A DNA stretch of 64,000 nt from JANRIC01 sp033765345. Its GTDB lineage: Bacteria > Bacteroidota > Bacteroidia > Cytophagales > Microscillaceae. The notes under the pieces are model-generated. The model saw nothing but the letters and a program-made list of their open reading frames with translations, did no database searches and had not been told where the DNA came from. The position numbers and the translations under genes were made by a program. Numbering within the stretch: the first letter of the stretch is position 1; every line of letters begins with the position of its first letter. The DNA lies in contig JANRIC010000185.1 in the NCBI GenBank assembly GCA_033765345.1, positions 1-64,000 on the forward strand, given 5' to 3'. This document shows, piece after piece, positions 1-9,628 of this stretch.

Positions 1-27
1 TTTTGGAATGATGATTTATACATCTAC

Positions 28-3000
28 GTTTCAATTCTACGATAGTTCAATTAAAGCTAAAAATTGCCAGGGATATGAAGGATGTAAAATAGCGTTTCAA
101 TTCTACGATAGTTCAATTAAAGCTGTAGCTTCAATATCTTGTTTGGCAGGTCTTCAGTTGTTTCAATTCTACGATAGTTCAATTAAAGCAAATAATCAAA
201 GGTGGTTAAGATTTGATAATTGTACGTTTCAATTCTACGATAGTTCAATTAAAGCTTTGTTTTTTAATTATTTGCAAGTTTGATTTTTTGAAGTTTCAAT
301 TCTACGATAGTTCAATTAAAGCACTGTCTACACCGGCCAATACATAACCGTCATCATAGTTTCAATTCTACGATAGTTCAATTAAAGCAAAATATGAATT
401 TTATGAGTGAAACAAAAGAAAAAAGTTTCAATTCTACGATAGTTCAATTAAAGCTGCAACAAGTTGGGAGGGCTGCAAGGATTAATCCAGTTTCAATTCT
501 ACGATAGTTCAATTAAAGCTTCTATTTCCTCAATAGTTGTTTGAGGCAAAAATTTGTTTCAATTCTACGATAGTTCAATTAAAGCAGAGGACGCTGCAAA
601 GCAAGATGGAGCTATTTCAAGGTTTCAATTCTACGATAGTTCAATTAAAGCAGGTAGTTTTCAATGATCTTTTTCTTGAAAATAGTGTTTCAATTCTACG
701 ATAGTTCAATTAAAGCTCCTCCTGATGTGCCTATGGTGTAATAGTTCCCAGGTTTCAATTCTACGATAGTTCAATTAAAGCCCAGGCACTTGAGTTTGGG
801 TTTGTTGGCTCGATGTATGTTTCAATTCTACGATAGTTCAATTAAAGCGCTGGTGCCGCTTAGGTTCATCCCGGAGGCGTTGGAGGTTTCAATTCTACGA
901 TAGTTCAATTAAAGCATACTAAATAAAATCATTGACAAAATTGAGTTTGAAGTTTCAATTCTACGATAGTTCAATTAAAGCATCCGTAATCTCCGAAAAA
1001 TCCCACTTGATTGATGCGTTTCAATTCTACGATAGTTCAATTAAAGCTCCTGAAAAAATAATTGAGGTTGAAGAAATGAAAGAGTTTCAATTCTACGATA
1101 GTTCAATTAAAGCATTATTGAGATTGAAAAAACCAATCACAAACCAAATATGTTTCAATTCTACGATAGTTCAATTAAAGCAATAGTTAAATTAACCGAA
1201 ATAATTTTTATTTATTTGTTTCAATTCTACGATAGTTCAATTAAAGCTTGCAATGTTACTTGCACGGCTAATATTCAATTCGTCGTTTCAATTCTACGAT
1301 AGTTCAATTAAAGCCCCCCAAGCACCGCCTCCCTGGCTTTCATCAATTATTGTTTCAATTCTACGATAGTTCAATTAAAGCTTTGGTTCAGTCACTTTCA
1401 ATTGATTGTGCAAATTGGTTTCAATTCTACGATAGTTCAATTAAAGCCCTCGATAGCAAGCAAATCCAATACGGAAATAAAGGGTTTCAATTCTACGATA
1501 GTTCAATTAAAGCTATAAAAAGCCAATCAAAAGAGACAATAGATAATCTGTTTCAATTCTACGATAGTTCAATTAAAGCTATTTTTAGGGCACGTGAAAG
1601 GCACTGATGATAATCGTTTCAATTCTACGATAGTTCAATTAAAGCAATCCGTCTCCGTCATCGTAGCTTAAGTACTCAAGAGTTTCAATTCTACGATAGT
1701 TCAATTAAAGCTGGGGAAAAATGAAGTGACTGGGCAACAAGAAATAATGTTTCAATTCTACGATAGTTCAATTAAAGCAACCACCACTACCACCCATTGA
1801 TAAAACGGCTTGTGGTTTCAATTCTACGATAGTTCAATTAAAGCTGCTTGGCTTTCAGCATCCTGTGGTAGGTATGCAATGTTTCAATTCTACGATAGTT
1901 CAATTAAAGCTTGTGTATGAGTCTTTTGCCGATTAAAATCGATAACGTTTCAATTCTACGATAGTTCAATTAAAGCTGTATAAACGGCATTGGGAATTTT
2001 GAATTTACCAAATGTTTCAATTCTACGATAGTTCAATTAAAGCGACCATAATAATATCTAGGGAGCGATTCGATTTCTTGTTTCAATTCTACGATAGTTC
2101 AATTAAAGCAGTTGTGTTCTCGTCATCATAATCTATGACTTGCCCGTTTCAATTCTACGATAGTTCAATTAAAGCAGCAGTCTTGAAGCTGCCCATCATC
2201 GTGAATAGCATGTTTCAATTCTACGATAGTTCAATTAAAGCAGATCCAGCTCCGGGCCATCTGCGAAAGTAAATTCAGTTTCAATTCTACGATAGTTCAA
2301 TTAAAGCTGCTCCTCCAGTTTTTCTTGCATTTCCTCGAGTTCCGTTTCAATTCTACGATAGTTCAATTAAAGCATTTTCGTACAAAGTGCGAATTTGCAC
2401 TGAGCACATGTTTCAATTCTACGATAGTTCAATTAAAGCACTCGGGAAAGACACAGACGGACTTCTGAAAATCGTGTTTCAATTCTACGATAGTTCAATT
2501 AAAGCAGAAGCACCCAACACAGTCAGCGAATATGATGAAATGTTTCAATTCTACGATAGTTCAATTAAAGCATCAACAGAATTCTGTTGTCGTCTTGCCT
2601 TGTGCCGTTTCAATTCTACGATAGTTCAATTAAAGCGCCTGCCAAAACTCATTCACTCCAATAAAATCGTCGTTTCAATTCTACGATAGTTCAATTAAAG
2701 CAGCCTTCGGATCTGCGGTAATCTCAAAATTCCAATGTTTCAATTCTACGATAGTTCAATTAAAGCACCGAAAAAAAATGCTCAAAGTCGAAGCCTTTCT
2801 TCGTTTCAATTCTACGATAGTTCAATTAAAGCGATATATAGACAGAGAAAAAACCAACGCTCGCATAGGTTTCAATTCTACGATAGTTCAATTAAAGCAA
2901 TTGATAGTTCGATTTTCTGAGGCAATGACAAGAGTTTCAATTCTACGATAGTTCAATTAAAGCCTCTACAGGCAGTCGTGATCAATATCATCATCAGCTG

Positions 3001-3162
3001 TTTCAATTCTACGATAGTTCAATTAAAGCAATCATATTCCAGATGAAAGCCGCAAACGGGATTTGCGTTTCAATTCTACGATAGTTCAATTAAAGCAACT
3101 TTTAATCCATAGCTTCTGTCGTATTTGTAGTCGTTTCAATTCTACGATAGTTCAATTAAAGC
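28..3162 (-). CRISPR. Type I-B CRISPR array, 48 repeats
   Basis: The array has 48 copies of a 30-bp repeat, first at 28-57 and last at 3133-3162, with spacers of 35-38 bp and a period of about 66 bp. On the plus strand the repeat starts GTTTCAATTC and ends CAATTAAAGC; every copy I read is identical. On the minus strand it ends ATTGAAAC, the usual 8-nt crRNA 5' handle of type I-B, so transcription runs right to left, away from cas2. The repeat has no hairpin but carries two direct AATTGAA copies. The 27 bases before the first repeat are shorter than a spacer, so the array probably continues beyond the window and its leader-distal end is not visible. No spacer is obviously duplicated. Short reading frames inside it are artefacts of the repeat. 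Confidence 0.99.
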
Positions 3163-3407
3163 CCCGTACATAACTCCTCCAAAATGCCCATAATTCAGCA
3201 AAAAAGCAAGCTTCCCAAGCAAAAAAAACTTAAAAATATTGTCTATGTCCATTACAAAGATTTTACCCGATAAGCGACAAGCAGGCAATAGACTATCAAT
3301 CAAGGCTTTAGGTTTTTCCCTAAAGCCAACTTCTCTTATTTTTAGCTTTTGTAGGCTGAGCGACAAAGCACCCATCATCCAATTGATTGATTTACAACAA
3401 ACTAAGC
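3163..3407 (-). promoter_or_regulatory. Putative CRISPR leader
   Basis: This gene-free, AT-rich stretch separates the leader-proximal repeat from the end of cas2. Array polarity (crRNA handle on the minus strand) places the leader here. Read on the minus strand it has long A/T runs just before the first repeat, as leaders usually do. I could not pick out a -7 box with confidence. A 107-residue reading frame crosses it but looks accidental. The call is an inference from position and polarity. Confidence 0.7.
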
Positions 3408-3671
3408 TCATAAAATATCCCCCAAAGGATTTTTCTCTAGCCCTATCACCTCCTTTTCCAGCCAACGCTCGTGCCTACTCTTAAAAATAATCAAACTATC
3501 TTCCTTACGCTCCATCAGATCTTTGGCCTTCAAAAGAAACTCCTGAAGGACAGCCTCACTGATCTCTCCCTCAAATACCGAGTTTTGAATCCAGTTCAAA
3601 TACCTACGGCAAAGCTTAAGCATCTTAGCCACCCGCTTTTCTCCCACATCATATACCGCAATTACATACAT
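3408..3671 (-). CDS. cas2: CRISPR-associated endonuclease Cas2
   Basis: This is Cas2, the small ferredoxin-fold subunit of the Cas1-Cas2 spacer integrase. The 87-residue product begins MYVIAVYDVGEKRV, the typical first beta strand with the conserved Asp at position 8, and has the usual family length. An upstream TTG at 3698 would add nine residues, but the family begins at the MYVI strand and the ATG at 3671 follows an A-rich stretch (ATTTATTAAAAGT), as expected for Bacteroidota. It is the last cas gene before the leader, about 160 bp downstream of cas1, with a degenerate heptanucleotide repeat in the gap. It should be co-transcribed with cas4 and cas1 for adaptation. Confidence 0.95.
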   Translation of the reverse strand: MYVIAVYDVGEKRVAKMLKLCRRYLNWIQNSVFEGEISEAVLQEFLLKAKDLMERKEDSLIIFKSRHERWLEKEVIGLEKNPLGDIL

Positions 3672-3783
3672 ACTTTTAATAAATAAGCGTTTCTCCAAAC
3701 TCCGAATTTAATATATAACTTACTCATAATTCTCCATGATCAAGCATCAATGTGATTTGCTTCGGCGAGCCACCAACGCTACA

Positions 3784-3830
3784 AGTCATTCACCATTCTC
3801 AATTATCCATTCACCATTCTTAATTCTCAA
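3784..3830. repeat. Degenerate heptanucleotide repeat between cas2 and cas1
   Basis: About seven 7-bp units run head to tail (AGTCATT, CACCATT, CTCAATT, ATCCATT, CACCATT, CTTAATT, CTCAACT) and stop at the cas1 termination codon. The same CCATT-type heptamer recurs before the tolC-like stop codon at 18559-18614. There is no coding potential. Confidence 0.7.
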
Positions 3831-4835
3831 CTACCACCTCATTTTAAAGGGCTTATACGTCTCTATACCCAACAAATCATTGATCAGCTTATAACACTCC
3901 ACCTTGATCAGGTGCTTATAACTGATGCTTTTCTTGAGTTCAGGATGTTTGAAGGTCTCCTTGAGCTTTTCTTGCCATACTTCTATAAACTTTTTACGAC
4001 CGTTCTCTTTCAAAAAACAACCCTCCATCTTTCTCTCAAAATGCTCTTTCTGCACTATCTTACGATTCAAAACCGTAAAAATCACCTTATCCACCAAGAT
4101 AGGTTTGAATACCTCTGCCAGATCCAAAGCCAACGAATAACGGCGACGACCCGGCTGGTGCAAAAAACTAATCGTAGGGTTAAGCTGGGTATGATAGATG
4201 GCATTCATACAAAGGGTATAACAAAGCGAATTGCCAAAAGAAATCAAAGCATTGACCTCATTCGAGGGAGGCTGCCTAGAGCGATTGCCCATCTCAAAGC
4301 CCTCCAGAATATGGTCAAAAGCCTGATAGTACGTCTGGCGAATGTTCCCTTCAAGCCCCATAAGTGCCGAGATGTCGGCAGCAGCTTCCAACTGCTCCTC
4401 GAGCTTTTCAATAGTGCTGATAAAGTCGGTCAGAGGTTTTTCACGCCTTTCATAATAGCGGAGATTTTTTTGTATATTCCCCACAGCACCGTATACAAAA
4501 GCACGTGCCAGCCTCAAGCGGTGCTTTTTGTCGGTATAAGCCTGACTCTGCCGAATGACCAACTCCCCCGAAAGCAGTTGCTCCTTAGGCATAAAAGAGC
4601 CCTGGTAGTTTTCGTAATAATCAAAAAAATGCACATCAATCTGGTTTTGCCCCAAAAACGTATACAAATTGCTGTTTGCATCTATACTCCCGAAGAAGTA
4701 GAGCGTCTCCAGCTCAACGACGGGCAGGTATGATGCACCACCTTTTGTGCCCTCGGGGTCTACGGGCGTGAATTTTAGCGTATTGTCTTTACGCTCTAGC
4801 CGCCCCGAACTAAAAATATACTTCGTCTTTTTCAT
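3831..4835 (-). CDS. cas1: CRISPR-associated integrase Cas1 (type I-B)
   Basis: Cas1 is the metal-dependent integrase that, with Cas2, inserts new spacers at the leader end of the array. The 334-residue protein has the family layout: an N-terminal beta domain (about 1-100) and a helical catalytic domain. The metal ligands are visible as Glu162 (in LEGN), His226 (in FLHQPG) and Glu241, with Asp238 in the LALDLAEVFKP motif. The length is normal for type I-B. The ATG at 4835 starts the typical MKKTKYIFSSGRL strand. It lies between cas4 and cas2 on the same strand. A heptanucleotide tandem repeat fills most of the 123-bp gap to cas4, which is unusual inside a cas operon. Confidence 0.97.
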   Translation of the reverse strand: MKKTKYIFSSGRLERKDNTLKFTPVDPEGTKGGASYLPVVELETLYFFGSIDANSNLYTFLGQNQIDVHFFDYYENYQGSFMPKEQLLSGELVIRQSQAYTDKKHRLRLARAFVYGAVGNIQKNLRYYERREKPLTDFISTIEKLEEQLEAAADISALMGLEGNIRQTYYQAFDHILEGFEMGNRSRQPPSNEVNALISFGNSLCYTLCMNAIYHTQLNPTISFLHQPGRRRYSLALDLAEVFKPILVDKVIFTVLNRKIVQKEHFERKMEGCFLKENGRKKFIEVWQEKLKETFKHPELKKSISYKHLIKVECYKLINDLLGIETYKPFKMRW

Positions 4836-4874
4836 TTTCTCGAGTATTTATTATCAGATTATAATGGATAATGG

Positions 4875-4958
<84 letters not shown>

Positions 4959-5459
4959 TCACCCAGCATAACAGAGATCGTGATAGCTACACGTTTTACA
5001 GATTTTCGCCTTGATTTTCGGCGGGCAAAGCTCCTGTTGTAGGATTTGCTCAATTTCAGCGATCCATTGCCGCACCTCGATGCGTTTTTCTTCGTTGAGG
5101 GCGGGGATGTTCACAGTTTTGCGTAGGCGTGGATATTCCAGGATACCGCTTGCCCCCAGGATGCCGTGTTTTTCCAGTACATAGAGATAATAACAGACCT
5201 GTGCTTCGTGGGCAGGCTCTTGTTTGTCGGATTTTTTGATTTCGTGTACGATATTTTTATGCGGGTCATAATAATCGATCTTAATCCCCTCGAGGGCAAG
5301 TTCCGTGTAGCGTTCGGCGCGTTGCGGATAGCTAAATTCGCCAACGAGTTTTCCTTCATAGACCGCCTCAGAGTTATGCTCCATCTGAATGCCTCGGTCA
5401 AAAAGCCAAAGCTTCCGATGGCAGATATGGTAGTAGTTGATGTGAGTAGCCGTAATCAT
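4959..5459 (-). CDS. cas4: CRISPR-associated exonuclease Cas4
   Basis: Cas4 is an iron-sulfur PD-(D/E)XK nuclease that trims prespacers and helps select PAM-containing spacers. The 166-residue product carries the four cluster cysteines: Cys13 (in HICHRKLW) and Cys154, Cys157 and Cys163 near the C terminus. The nuclease core has Asp62 or Asp65, Glu73 and Lys75 (in HEIKKSDK), followed by the QVCYYLY helix. The length matches the short Cas4 of type I-B systems. It is upstream of cas1 on the same strand, giving the common cas4-cas1-cas2 adaptation module. A 1.4-kb stretch with repeats, a helicase fragment, a DUF559 gene and a small ORF separates it from cas3, so it may need its own promoter. Confidence 0.95.
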   Translation of the reverse strand: MITATHINYYHICHRKLWLFDRGIQMEHNSEAVYEGKLVGEFSYPQRAERYTELALEGIKIDYYDPHKNIVHEIKKSDKQEPAHEAQVCYYLYVLEKHGILGASGILEYPRLRKTVNIPALNEEKRIEVRQWIAEIEQILQQELCPPKIKAKICKTCSYHDLCYAG

Positions 5460-5498
5460 TTTTTATAGCATCAGTTTAATTGTTCAATGCACTAAAAA

Positions 5499-5550
5499 CT
5501 CCCTTCCTATTTTAGGAAGGGCTAGGGGTGGTAAAAACTCCCCTCCTATC
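5499..5550. repeat. Solo copy of the DUF559-associated hairpin repeat
   Basis: A 39-bp copy (5499-5537) of the GC-rich hairpin repeat found beside the DUF559 gene at 10631: a palindrome pairing CTTCCTA with TAGGAAG, then GGGCTAGGGGTGG. It is followed by the first 12 bp of a second copy, which breaks off before another hairpin. No ORF is attached. Confidence 0.8.
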
Positions 5551-5663
5551 CAAACGACAAGGTCGCTTCGAGCGACCTTGTTGTTGCCATCCAATAGATG
5601 AGATAAGGGTAGGGTACAGCTTGTTAAATGTTGTTTTCATAGGTTTTGATCTTTTGAGATTTT

Positions 5664-5819
5664 TTATCTAGCACTATCTTCATTTTTCTCAGCTTTGAGT
5701 AAAGTTTGTTCGTGTTCATTACGGTCTGCCCCACAAAAACCACCATGTAATAAAACCGATTTTACCTTAGCATCTTTAGCTAAGGTTTGATAAACTTCTT
5801 GCGCCTGTTGTACCCTATT
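5664..5819 (-). pseudogene. Fragment of a Cas3-like helicase
   Basis: A 51-codon minus-strand reading frame without a start codon, ending at TAA. It contains NRVQQAQEVYQTLAK, then VLLHGGFCGADRNEHEQ. This resembles the start of the second RecA domain of Cas3 and related DExH helicases, where an NxVxxAQxxY helix precedes an LLHSRFxxxDRxxxE strand and helix. It does not match the corresponding region of the intact Cas3 here, so it looks like a relic of a different helicase rather than a duplication. The assignment is by eye and could be wrong. Confidence 0.5.
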
Positions 5820-5893
5820 ACTGAGATGCACCTATTGCACAGTAAAAATCCCCCCTAACAAGGAAACGCAAGATGCACCTATTGCACAGTAAA

Positions 5894-5921
5894 AATCCCC
5901 CTAACAAGGGGGGCAGGGGGG
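5894..5921. repeat. Left inverted repeat of DUF559 cassette 1
   Basis: A GC-rich element, AATCCCCC then GGGGGGCAGGGGGG, lying across the 3' end of the first DUF559 gene and including its stop codon. An inverted partner lies beyond the gene's 5' end at 6303-6335. Confidence 0.8.
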
Positions 5922-6287
5922 TGTACCTTTCTGCTCAACATCATTTATCCATTCCTCGATGCACATCAATACATGATCAATATCCGTTTTCACCTCCAAA
6001 TCGTCAAAACGTAGAAAATGCAAACCCAAATCCTCCAATTTAGCTTGCCTTTCTGCATCATATTCCTCCTTACCAATATGACTACTTCCGTCAATTTCTA
6101 TGACTAATTTTAAAGCATAGCAAAAGAAATCGACTATATAATTATCAATGGGTTTCTGCCTATGAAAATCATACCCTTTCATTTGCCCTTTGTTCAAGTG
6201 TTTCCACAAAAGCACCTCTGAAAGAGTACTATTATTCCTAAGCCAACGAGCTTTTTCTGTAAGTGCAGGATTATAATAAATTTTCAT
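5901..6287 (-). CDS. DUF559 domain protein (Vsr-like endonuclease), cassette 1
   Basis: A 128-residue protein of the DUF559 family, which has the Vsr-like PD-(D/E)XK endonuclease fold. Candidate catalytic residues are Glu24 (in SEVLLW), Asp53 (in IVDFF), and Glu64 and Asp66 (in VIEIDGSSH). The family's biological role is not established. The last residues, GTPPCPPC, are encoded by the flanking GC-rich repeat, and the TAG stop lies within that repeat. An inverted copy lies just upstream of the start. The gene sits between cas4 and cas3 on the same strand but is not a cas gene. The gene plus inverted repeats looks like a small mobile cassette that inserted in the operon. A second such cassette lies between cas5 and cas7. 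Confidence 0.9.
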   Translation of the reverse strand: MKIYYNPALTEKARWLRNNSTLSEVLLWKHLNKGQMKGYDFHRQKPIDNYIVDFFCYALKLVIEIDGSSHIGKEEYDAERQAKLEDLGLHFLRFDDLEVKTDIDHVLMCIEEWINDVEQKGTPPCPPC

Positions 6288-6302
6288 GATACAAAGCGTT
6301 TT

Positions 6303-6335
6303 GCCCCCCTGCCTCCCTTTCTAGGGGGGATTTTG
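6303..6335. repeat. Right inverted repeat of DUF559 cassette 1
   Basis: Upstream of the DUF559 start codon, GCCCCCCTGCCTCCC followed by CTAGGGGGGATTTT. Its reverse complement closely matches the 5894-5921 element, so the two bracket the gene as inverted repeats. Confidence 0.8.
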
Positions 6336-6347
6336 AGAGAGCTATGA

Positions 6348-6716
6348 TTAATCATTAAACCTTAACTCGTGCATAAAAACATCTACTACTTTCCCTTTGC
6401 CCATTACATCCTGATAAGCAGTAATATTCGTACGCAAATCTGCATTTTGATAAGCTATGACAGAATACGCCTTTGTACCTATATTATTTCTTGGAAAAGT
6501 ATCCGTGAAATATTCGGGCAAAGCCTGTATCTGACCCGCCAAATGATAAGGAACAAAAGGAACTAACTGCCCCTTGATTTTAGAAGCATTGTTTATATTT
6601 TCTAAAGAAACCTTTTGTATACGGTGTACACTTGCCAAATCACGAACCAACCCTTCAAAGTCTTGAAAACTTTGAAGGATTTTAGCTACACCTATACTGA
6701 TTACCCCCAGCACCAT
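6348..6716 (-). CDS. Hypothetical protein between cas3 and cas4
   Basis: A 122-residue product that I do not recognise. It starts at an ATG (MVLGVISIGVAKIL); a longer TTG start at 6743 seems less likely. The N terminus is a hydrophobic or amphipathic helix and the rest is mixed alpha/beta, with YQNADLRTN and a C-terminal VVDVFMHELRFND. There are no cysteine clusters or obvious nuclease motifs. It lies 134 bp downstream of cas3 on the same strand and just upstream of the DUF559 cassette. It could be a locus-specific accessory gene, an unrelated insertion, or the surviving C-terminal part of a larger gene. Confidence 0.5.
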   Translation of the reverse strand: MVLGVISIGVAKILQSFQDFEGLVRDLASVHRIQKVSLENINNASKIKGQLVPFVPYHLAGQIQALPEYFTDTFPRNNIGTKAYSVIAYQNADLRTNITAYQDVMGKGKVVDVFMHELRFND

Positions 6717-6850
6717 CGGTGCGAAATATTGGTAGAAAATCAATCACAAACAAAGCCGAAGCCCAGAAGGCTGACATCCAAAGCCATTAGACAGCCCCCG
6801 ACAAACGGCTTGTTTGCAATGAGGGCTTGGAGTTGTTTGTCGCAAGAGAA

Positions 6851-9628
6851 TTACAAAAAAATATCACAATCTAATTTATCAATATTTAAGCCGCCTTCAT
6901 AACTATAAATACCTGCAGTTTCCCAACGCATTAGATAGAGAAAACCATACTTATCTTCATAGTCTTGATTACAGAATCCTCTTAAACTTGTGGCTTGTTT
7001 TTCATACACTGAAAAGGTGAATTTTGACATTATCCCTGCTAATTTTTTTATTTCAGTTTGATTAGTGATATAATCACGAGTTCGATTCTGGCTAAATTCT
7101 ACCAATTCAGTATATTTATTCCAAACATTTTCACCATTGATATTACTTCTATCATCAGATTGAATATTAAAAAATCCGAATGTTTTTACATCTTCTTCGG
7201 AAAAATGCTTGGCAGGAATAAGCAAAGGAACGAAAACTGTACTATTGGCTTCTTCTATCAATCTAAAATTTTTATGAATTTCGTAAAACTTAAAATCTTT
7301 AAAGTGATTTTTGTAATCCATTAAATTTCCAGCTTCATATTCGTTTGCATTTTTTTGATTGATTTTTTGATTTACTTTTTGATAAAGTAAATCAAAGTTT
7401 TTCGTTTCCAAAATATTTTGATACATTTTAGTATCGATTTCATCTCTGGTTTTTTTATAGCGATCATCTTTTCCGTAAATATCGGCTTCTCTATCCAAGT
7501 TAAAAATATAAACTTTGCAGTTGGCTTTACTTGCATTACGGTTTACTCGCCCAGCCAATTGCTCATCACTATCTATCAATGATTTATCCTTAAAGCCCAA
7601 ATCCATATCAATATCAACTCCTGCTTCCACCACTTGAGTAGATATCAATAATACTTTTGAATATGTTTTGGCTTTAATAGCATCGATAATTTCTTTTCTT
7701 CTTGGCTCTAATATTTCACCTGAGACTAAAAATAATTTGTAATCTTCAAAACGGTTGTCACTTTCCACTAACCTAAAAAACTCACCTGCGCTTTTCTTTT
7801 TGATAAACTCAATGATAATACTTGACTTGCCTTCATTTTCAATGGCTCTTATTTCTGCCTTTTCAAAAAGAAAATTTTTGAGTTTTTCTAAGTATGTTTC
7901 TCGGTCTGATCTTTTCCAATCATCACCTAATAAGGTAAAGTCAAAATTTACTCTGCCTTTAAAATTAGGATTAGTAAAATATTCATTTTTATTAGTTACT
8001 AAACGAGTAATAGTACCTCTGGCGGTTTCATCTAAGTCATCAATCTTGGGTAAAGTGGCTGACATTAAAACTATTTTTAAATTAAAATACTTAGCATAAT
8101 TTGCTAAAAAGAAAATGACTTTATCCCAATGCTTTGGATTGTATGATTGTAGCTCATCAATAATCACAACTGCATTGGTTAGTCTGTGCAAAATATAGTT
8201 AGTTTCTTTATTATTAGCTTTGAGAATGTCAAAAAACTTGATGTGTGAAAAAAGCGTAATGGGGTAGTTAATAAACAGATTATCAATAAAATTGAGTTTA
8301 TTCTTACCATACAAAGCATCTTTTTCTCCTGAAGTGTCTTTTTCGTGAAAGCCTGATTTTGAGTTAAGTTGTACTATGTCATTATTGGTGAGTCCTAATG
8401 TTTCTTTTACTGCATTAAAAGTTTGGCTAATCAAGGTATTAAAAGGGAACACATAAAAAATCTTATTCATGGACTCGTCTAATTGCATGAGTTCAATAGC
8501 AAGAGCCAAAGAAAGATTCGTTTTACCTGCTCCAGTAGGTGCTTCTAAGTAAAATAAATTATTCTGGTGGTTTTGGCGTAAATTTTCGATTACTTCAACC
8601 GTCAATTTTTGGCGTAGATGATTAAGATTTTGGTTATTTTGTTCTTGTAAGGCTATAAAAGGCATTTGCTTGTATGTTTCATAAGATTGAAACATATCAT
8701 AATTATAGTTTCTTTTTTTATTTTCTTTATCAAAAAACTCTCTTTTTGAAAAATTGAATAAGGCTTTTTCTTTCAATTCTTTATCAATCAATCCAAAATC
8801 AGTATCCCCAAAAACCAAATCCTGAGTATTGTTTCCACTGGTATAATCAAATGTAGCATAATAATCAGATGCGGTAAGTAAAGAAAAACTAAGTTTTAGT
8901 AAAGCAAAAACAGGGAAATAATTATCAGTTGGGTAATATTGAGCAAAATAATCTAATAGTCCTTCTTGATTTTCATTTTTTTCTACTCCTTGAAAATAAC
9001 CCCACGCATCTTCAAAATCAGCGTTGAAATGAATTAAAAACTTATTCAAAGAATCAAAAATGTCTTTTTCAAATCTAATATCGTGTTCTATGTAGCTTGC
9101 GTGGTGTTTCAAGATTGGATTAGAGAATAGAAATACCAAAGCCCATAAAAAACTTTGCTCTACCTCACTAAAGTTACTTTCAGCAATTTCTTTTAAATGA
9201 TAGTGAATAAAAATATAGGCACTTAGTTTAGAATGTTGGCTATCTATTTTTATCGTATTATCCCATTGAAAAAGAGGGTTTTCCATCTTCTTTTGTTGGA
9301 AATTGGGGTTTACTTTTCCGTAATCGTGAAAAATAATACTTCGTATAAATAAGCCTTTGACATAGTTACCTAAATCATTTTGCCTAGTGAATTCAGGTTG
9401 TTGAGCAACTATAGCATAAATAAGCTTATCAACAACCTTATCCAAAGAATAAACTTTGCTTAGTTTTAAAGCATATTGATTTACTTTCTCAATGTGCTCT
9501 ATCAACTTTTCAGCGTCTTGATCCTTCAATTTTGGCGTATGTGCCAAATAATCTTTGTGATTTTTAATGAAATCAGATATAGGTGGACACTCGTCTACAA
9601 GTTCTTCAAAAGAGTTGTATAATTTCAT
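6851..9628 (-). CDS. cas3: CRISPR-associated helicase/nuclease Cas3 (HD plus DExH)
   Basis: Cas3 is recruited by Cascade to R-loops, where it unwinds and shreds the target DNA. The 925-residue protein has an N-terminal HD nuclease: His45 (in LIEHIEKV), His101-Asp102 with Lys105 (in FHDYGK), His132 and the HH pair at 175-176. A superfamily 2 helicase follows: Walker A APTGAGKT at 363-370, DELQ at 491-494, SAT at 523-525, then TQVVEAGVDID and QLAGRVNRN as motifs V and VI. All key residues are present, so it should be active. Its start overlaps the end of cas5 by 23 bp, indicating translational coupling. The 3' side is followed by the unknown ORF and the DUF559 cassette. Confidence 0.97.
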   Translation of the reverse strand: MKLYNSFEELVDECPPISDFIKNHKDYLAHTPKLKDQDAEKLIEHIEKVNQYALKLSKVYSLDKVVDKLIYAIVAQQPEFTRQNDLGNYVKGLFIRSIIFHDYGKVNPNFQQKKMENPLFQWDNTIKIDSQHSKLSAYIFIHYHLKEIAESNFSEVEQSFLWALVFLFSNPILKHHASYIEHDIRFEKDIFDSLNKFLIHFNADFEDAWGYFQGVEKNENQEGLLDYFAQYYPTDNYFPVFALLKLSFSLLTASDYYATFDYTSGNNTQDLVFGDTDFGLIDKELKEKALFNFSKREFFDKENKKRNYNYDMFQSYETYKQMPFIALQEQNNQNLNHLRQKLTVEVIENLRQNHQNNLFYLEAPTGAGKTNLSLALAIELMQLDESMNKIFYVFPFNTLISQTFNAVKETLGLTNNDIVQLNSKSGFHEKDTSGEKDALYGKNKLNFIDNLFINYPITLFSHIKFFDILKANNKETNYILHRLTNAVVIIDELQSYNPKHWDKVIFFLANYAKYFNLKIVLMSATLPKIDDLDETARGTITRLVTNKNEYFTNPNFKGRVNFDFTLLGDDWKRSDRETYLEKLKNFLFEKAEIRAIENEGKSSIIIEFIKKKSAGEFFRLVESDNRFEDYKLFLVSGEILEPRRKEIIDAIKAKTYSKVLLISTQVVEAGVDIDMDLGFKDKSLIDSDEQLAGRVNRNASKANCKVYIFNLDREADIYGKDDRYKKTRDEIDTKMYQNILETKNFDLLYQKVNQKINQKNANEYEAGNLMDYKNHFKDFKFYEIHKNFRLIEEANSTVFVPLLIPAKHFSEEDVKTFGFFNIQSDDRSNINGENVWNKYTELVEFSQNRTRDYITNQTEIKKLAGIMSKFTFSVYEKQATSLRGFCNQDYEDKYGFLYLMRWETAGIYSYEGGLNIDKLDCDIFL

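Larger units (their letters stand above)
5460..5900. other. Gene-free stretch with repeats and a gene remnant
   Basis: This 441-bp gap between cas4 and a DUF559 gene holds no intact gene. It contains the solo hairpin repeat (5499-5550), a second hairpin at 5557-5581 (ACAAGGTCGCT, loop TCG, AGCGACCTTGT), a Cas3-like helicase fragment (5664-5819) and a 39-bp direct duplication (5824-5863 and 5871-5909) whose second copy runs into the repeat flanking the DUF559 gene. The pattern suggests several rounds of insertion and decay. Confidence 0.75.

Noticed and set aside
8..2920. Short plus-strand reading frames across the array with repeated FQFYDSSIKA residues
   Set aside because: They only translate the CRISPR repeat and variable spacers and have no start context.
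3142..3465. A 107-codon minus-strand frame over the leader
   Set aside because: It runs across the last CRISPR repeat, the leader and the end of cas2, so it is an overlap artefact.
3912..4733. A 273-codon frame opposite cas1
   Set aside because: Antisense to a clear Cas1; no family features.
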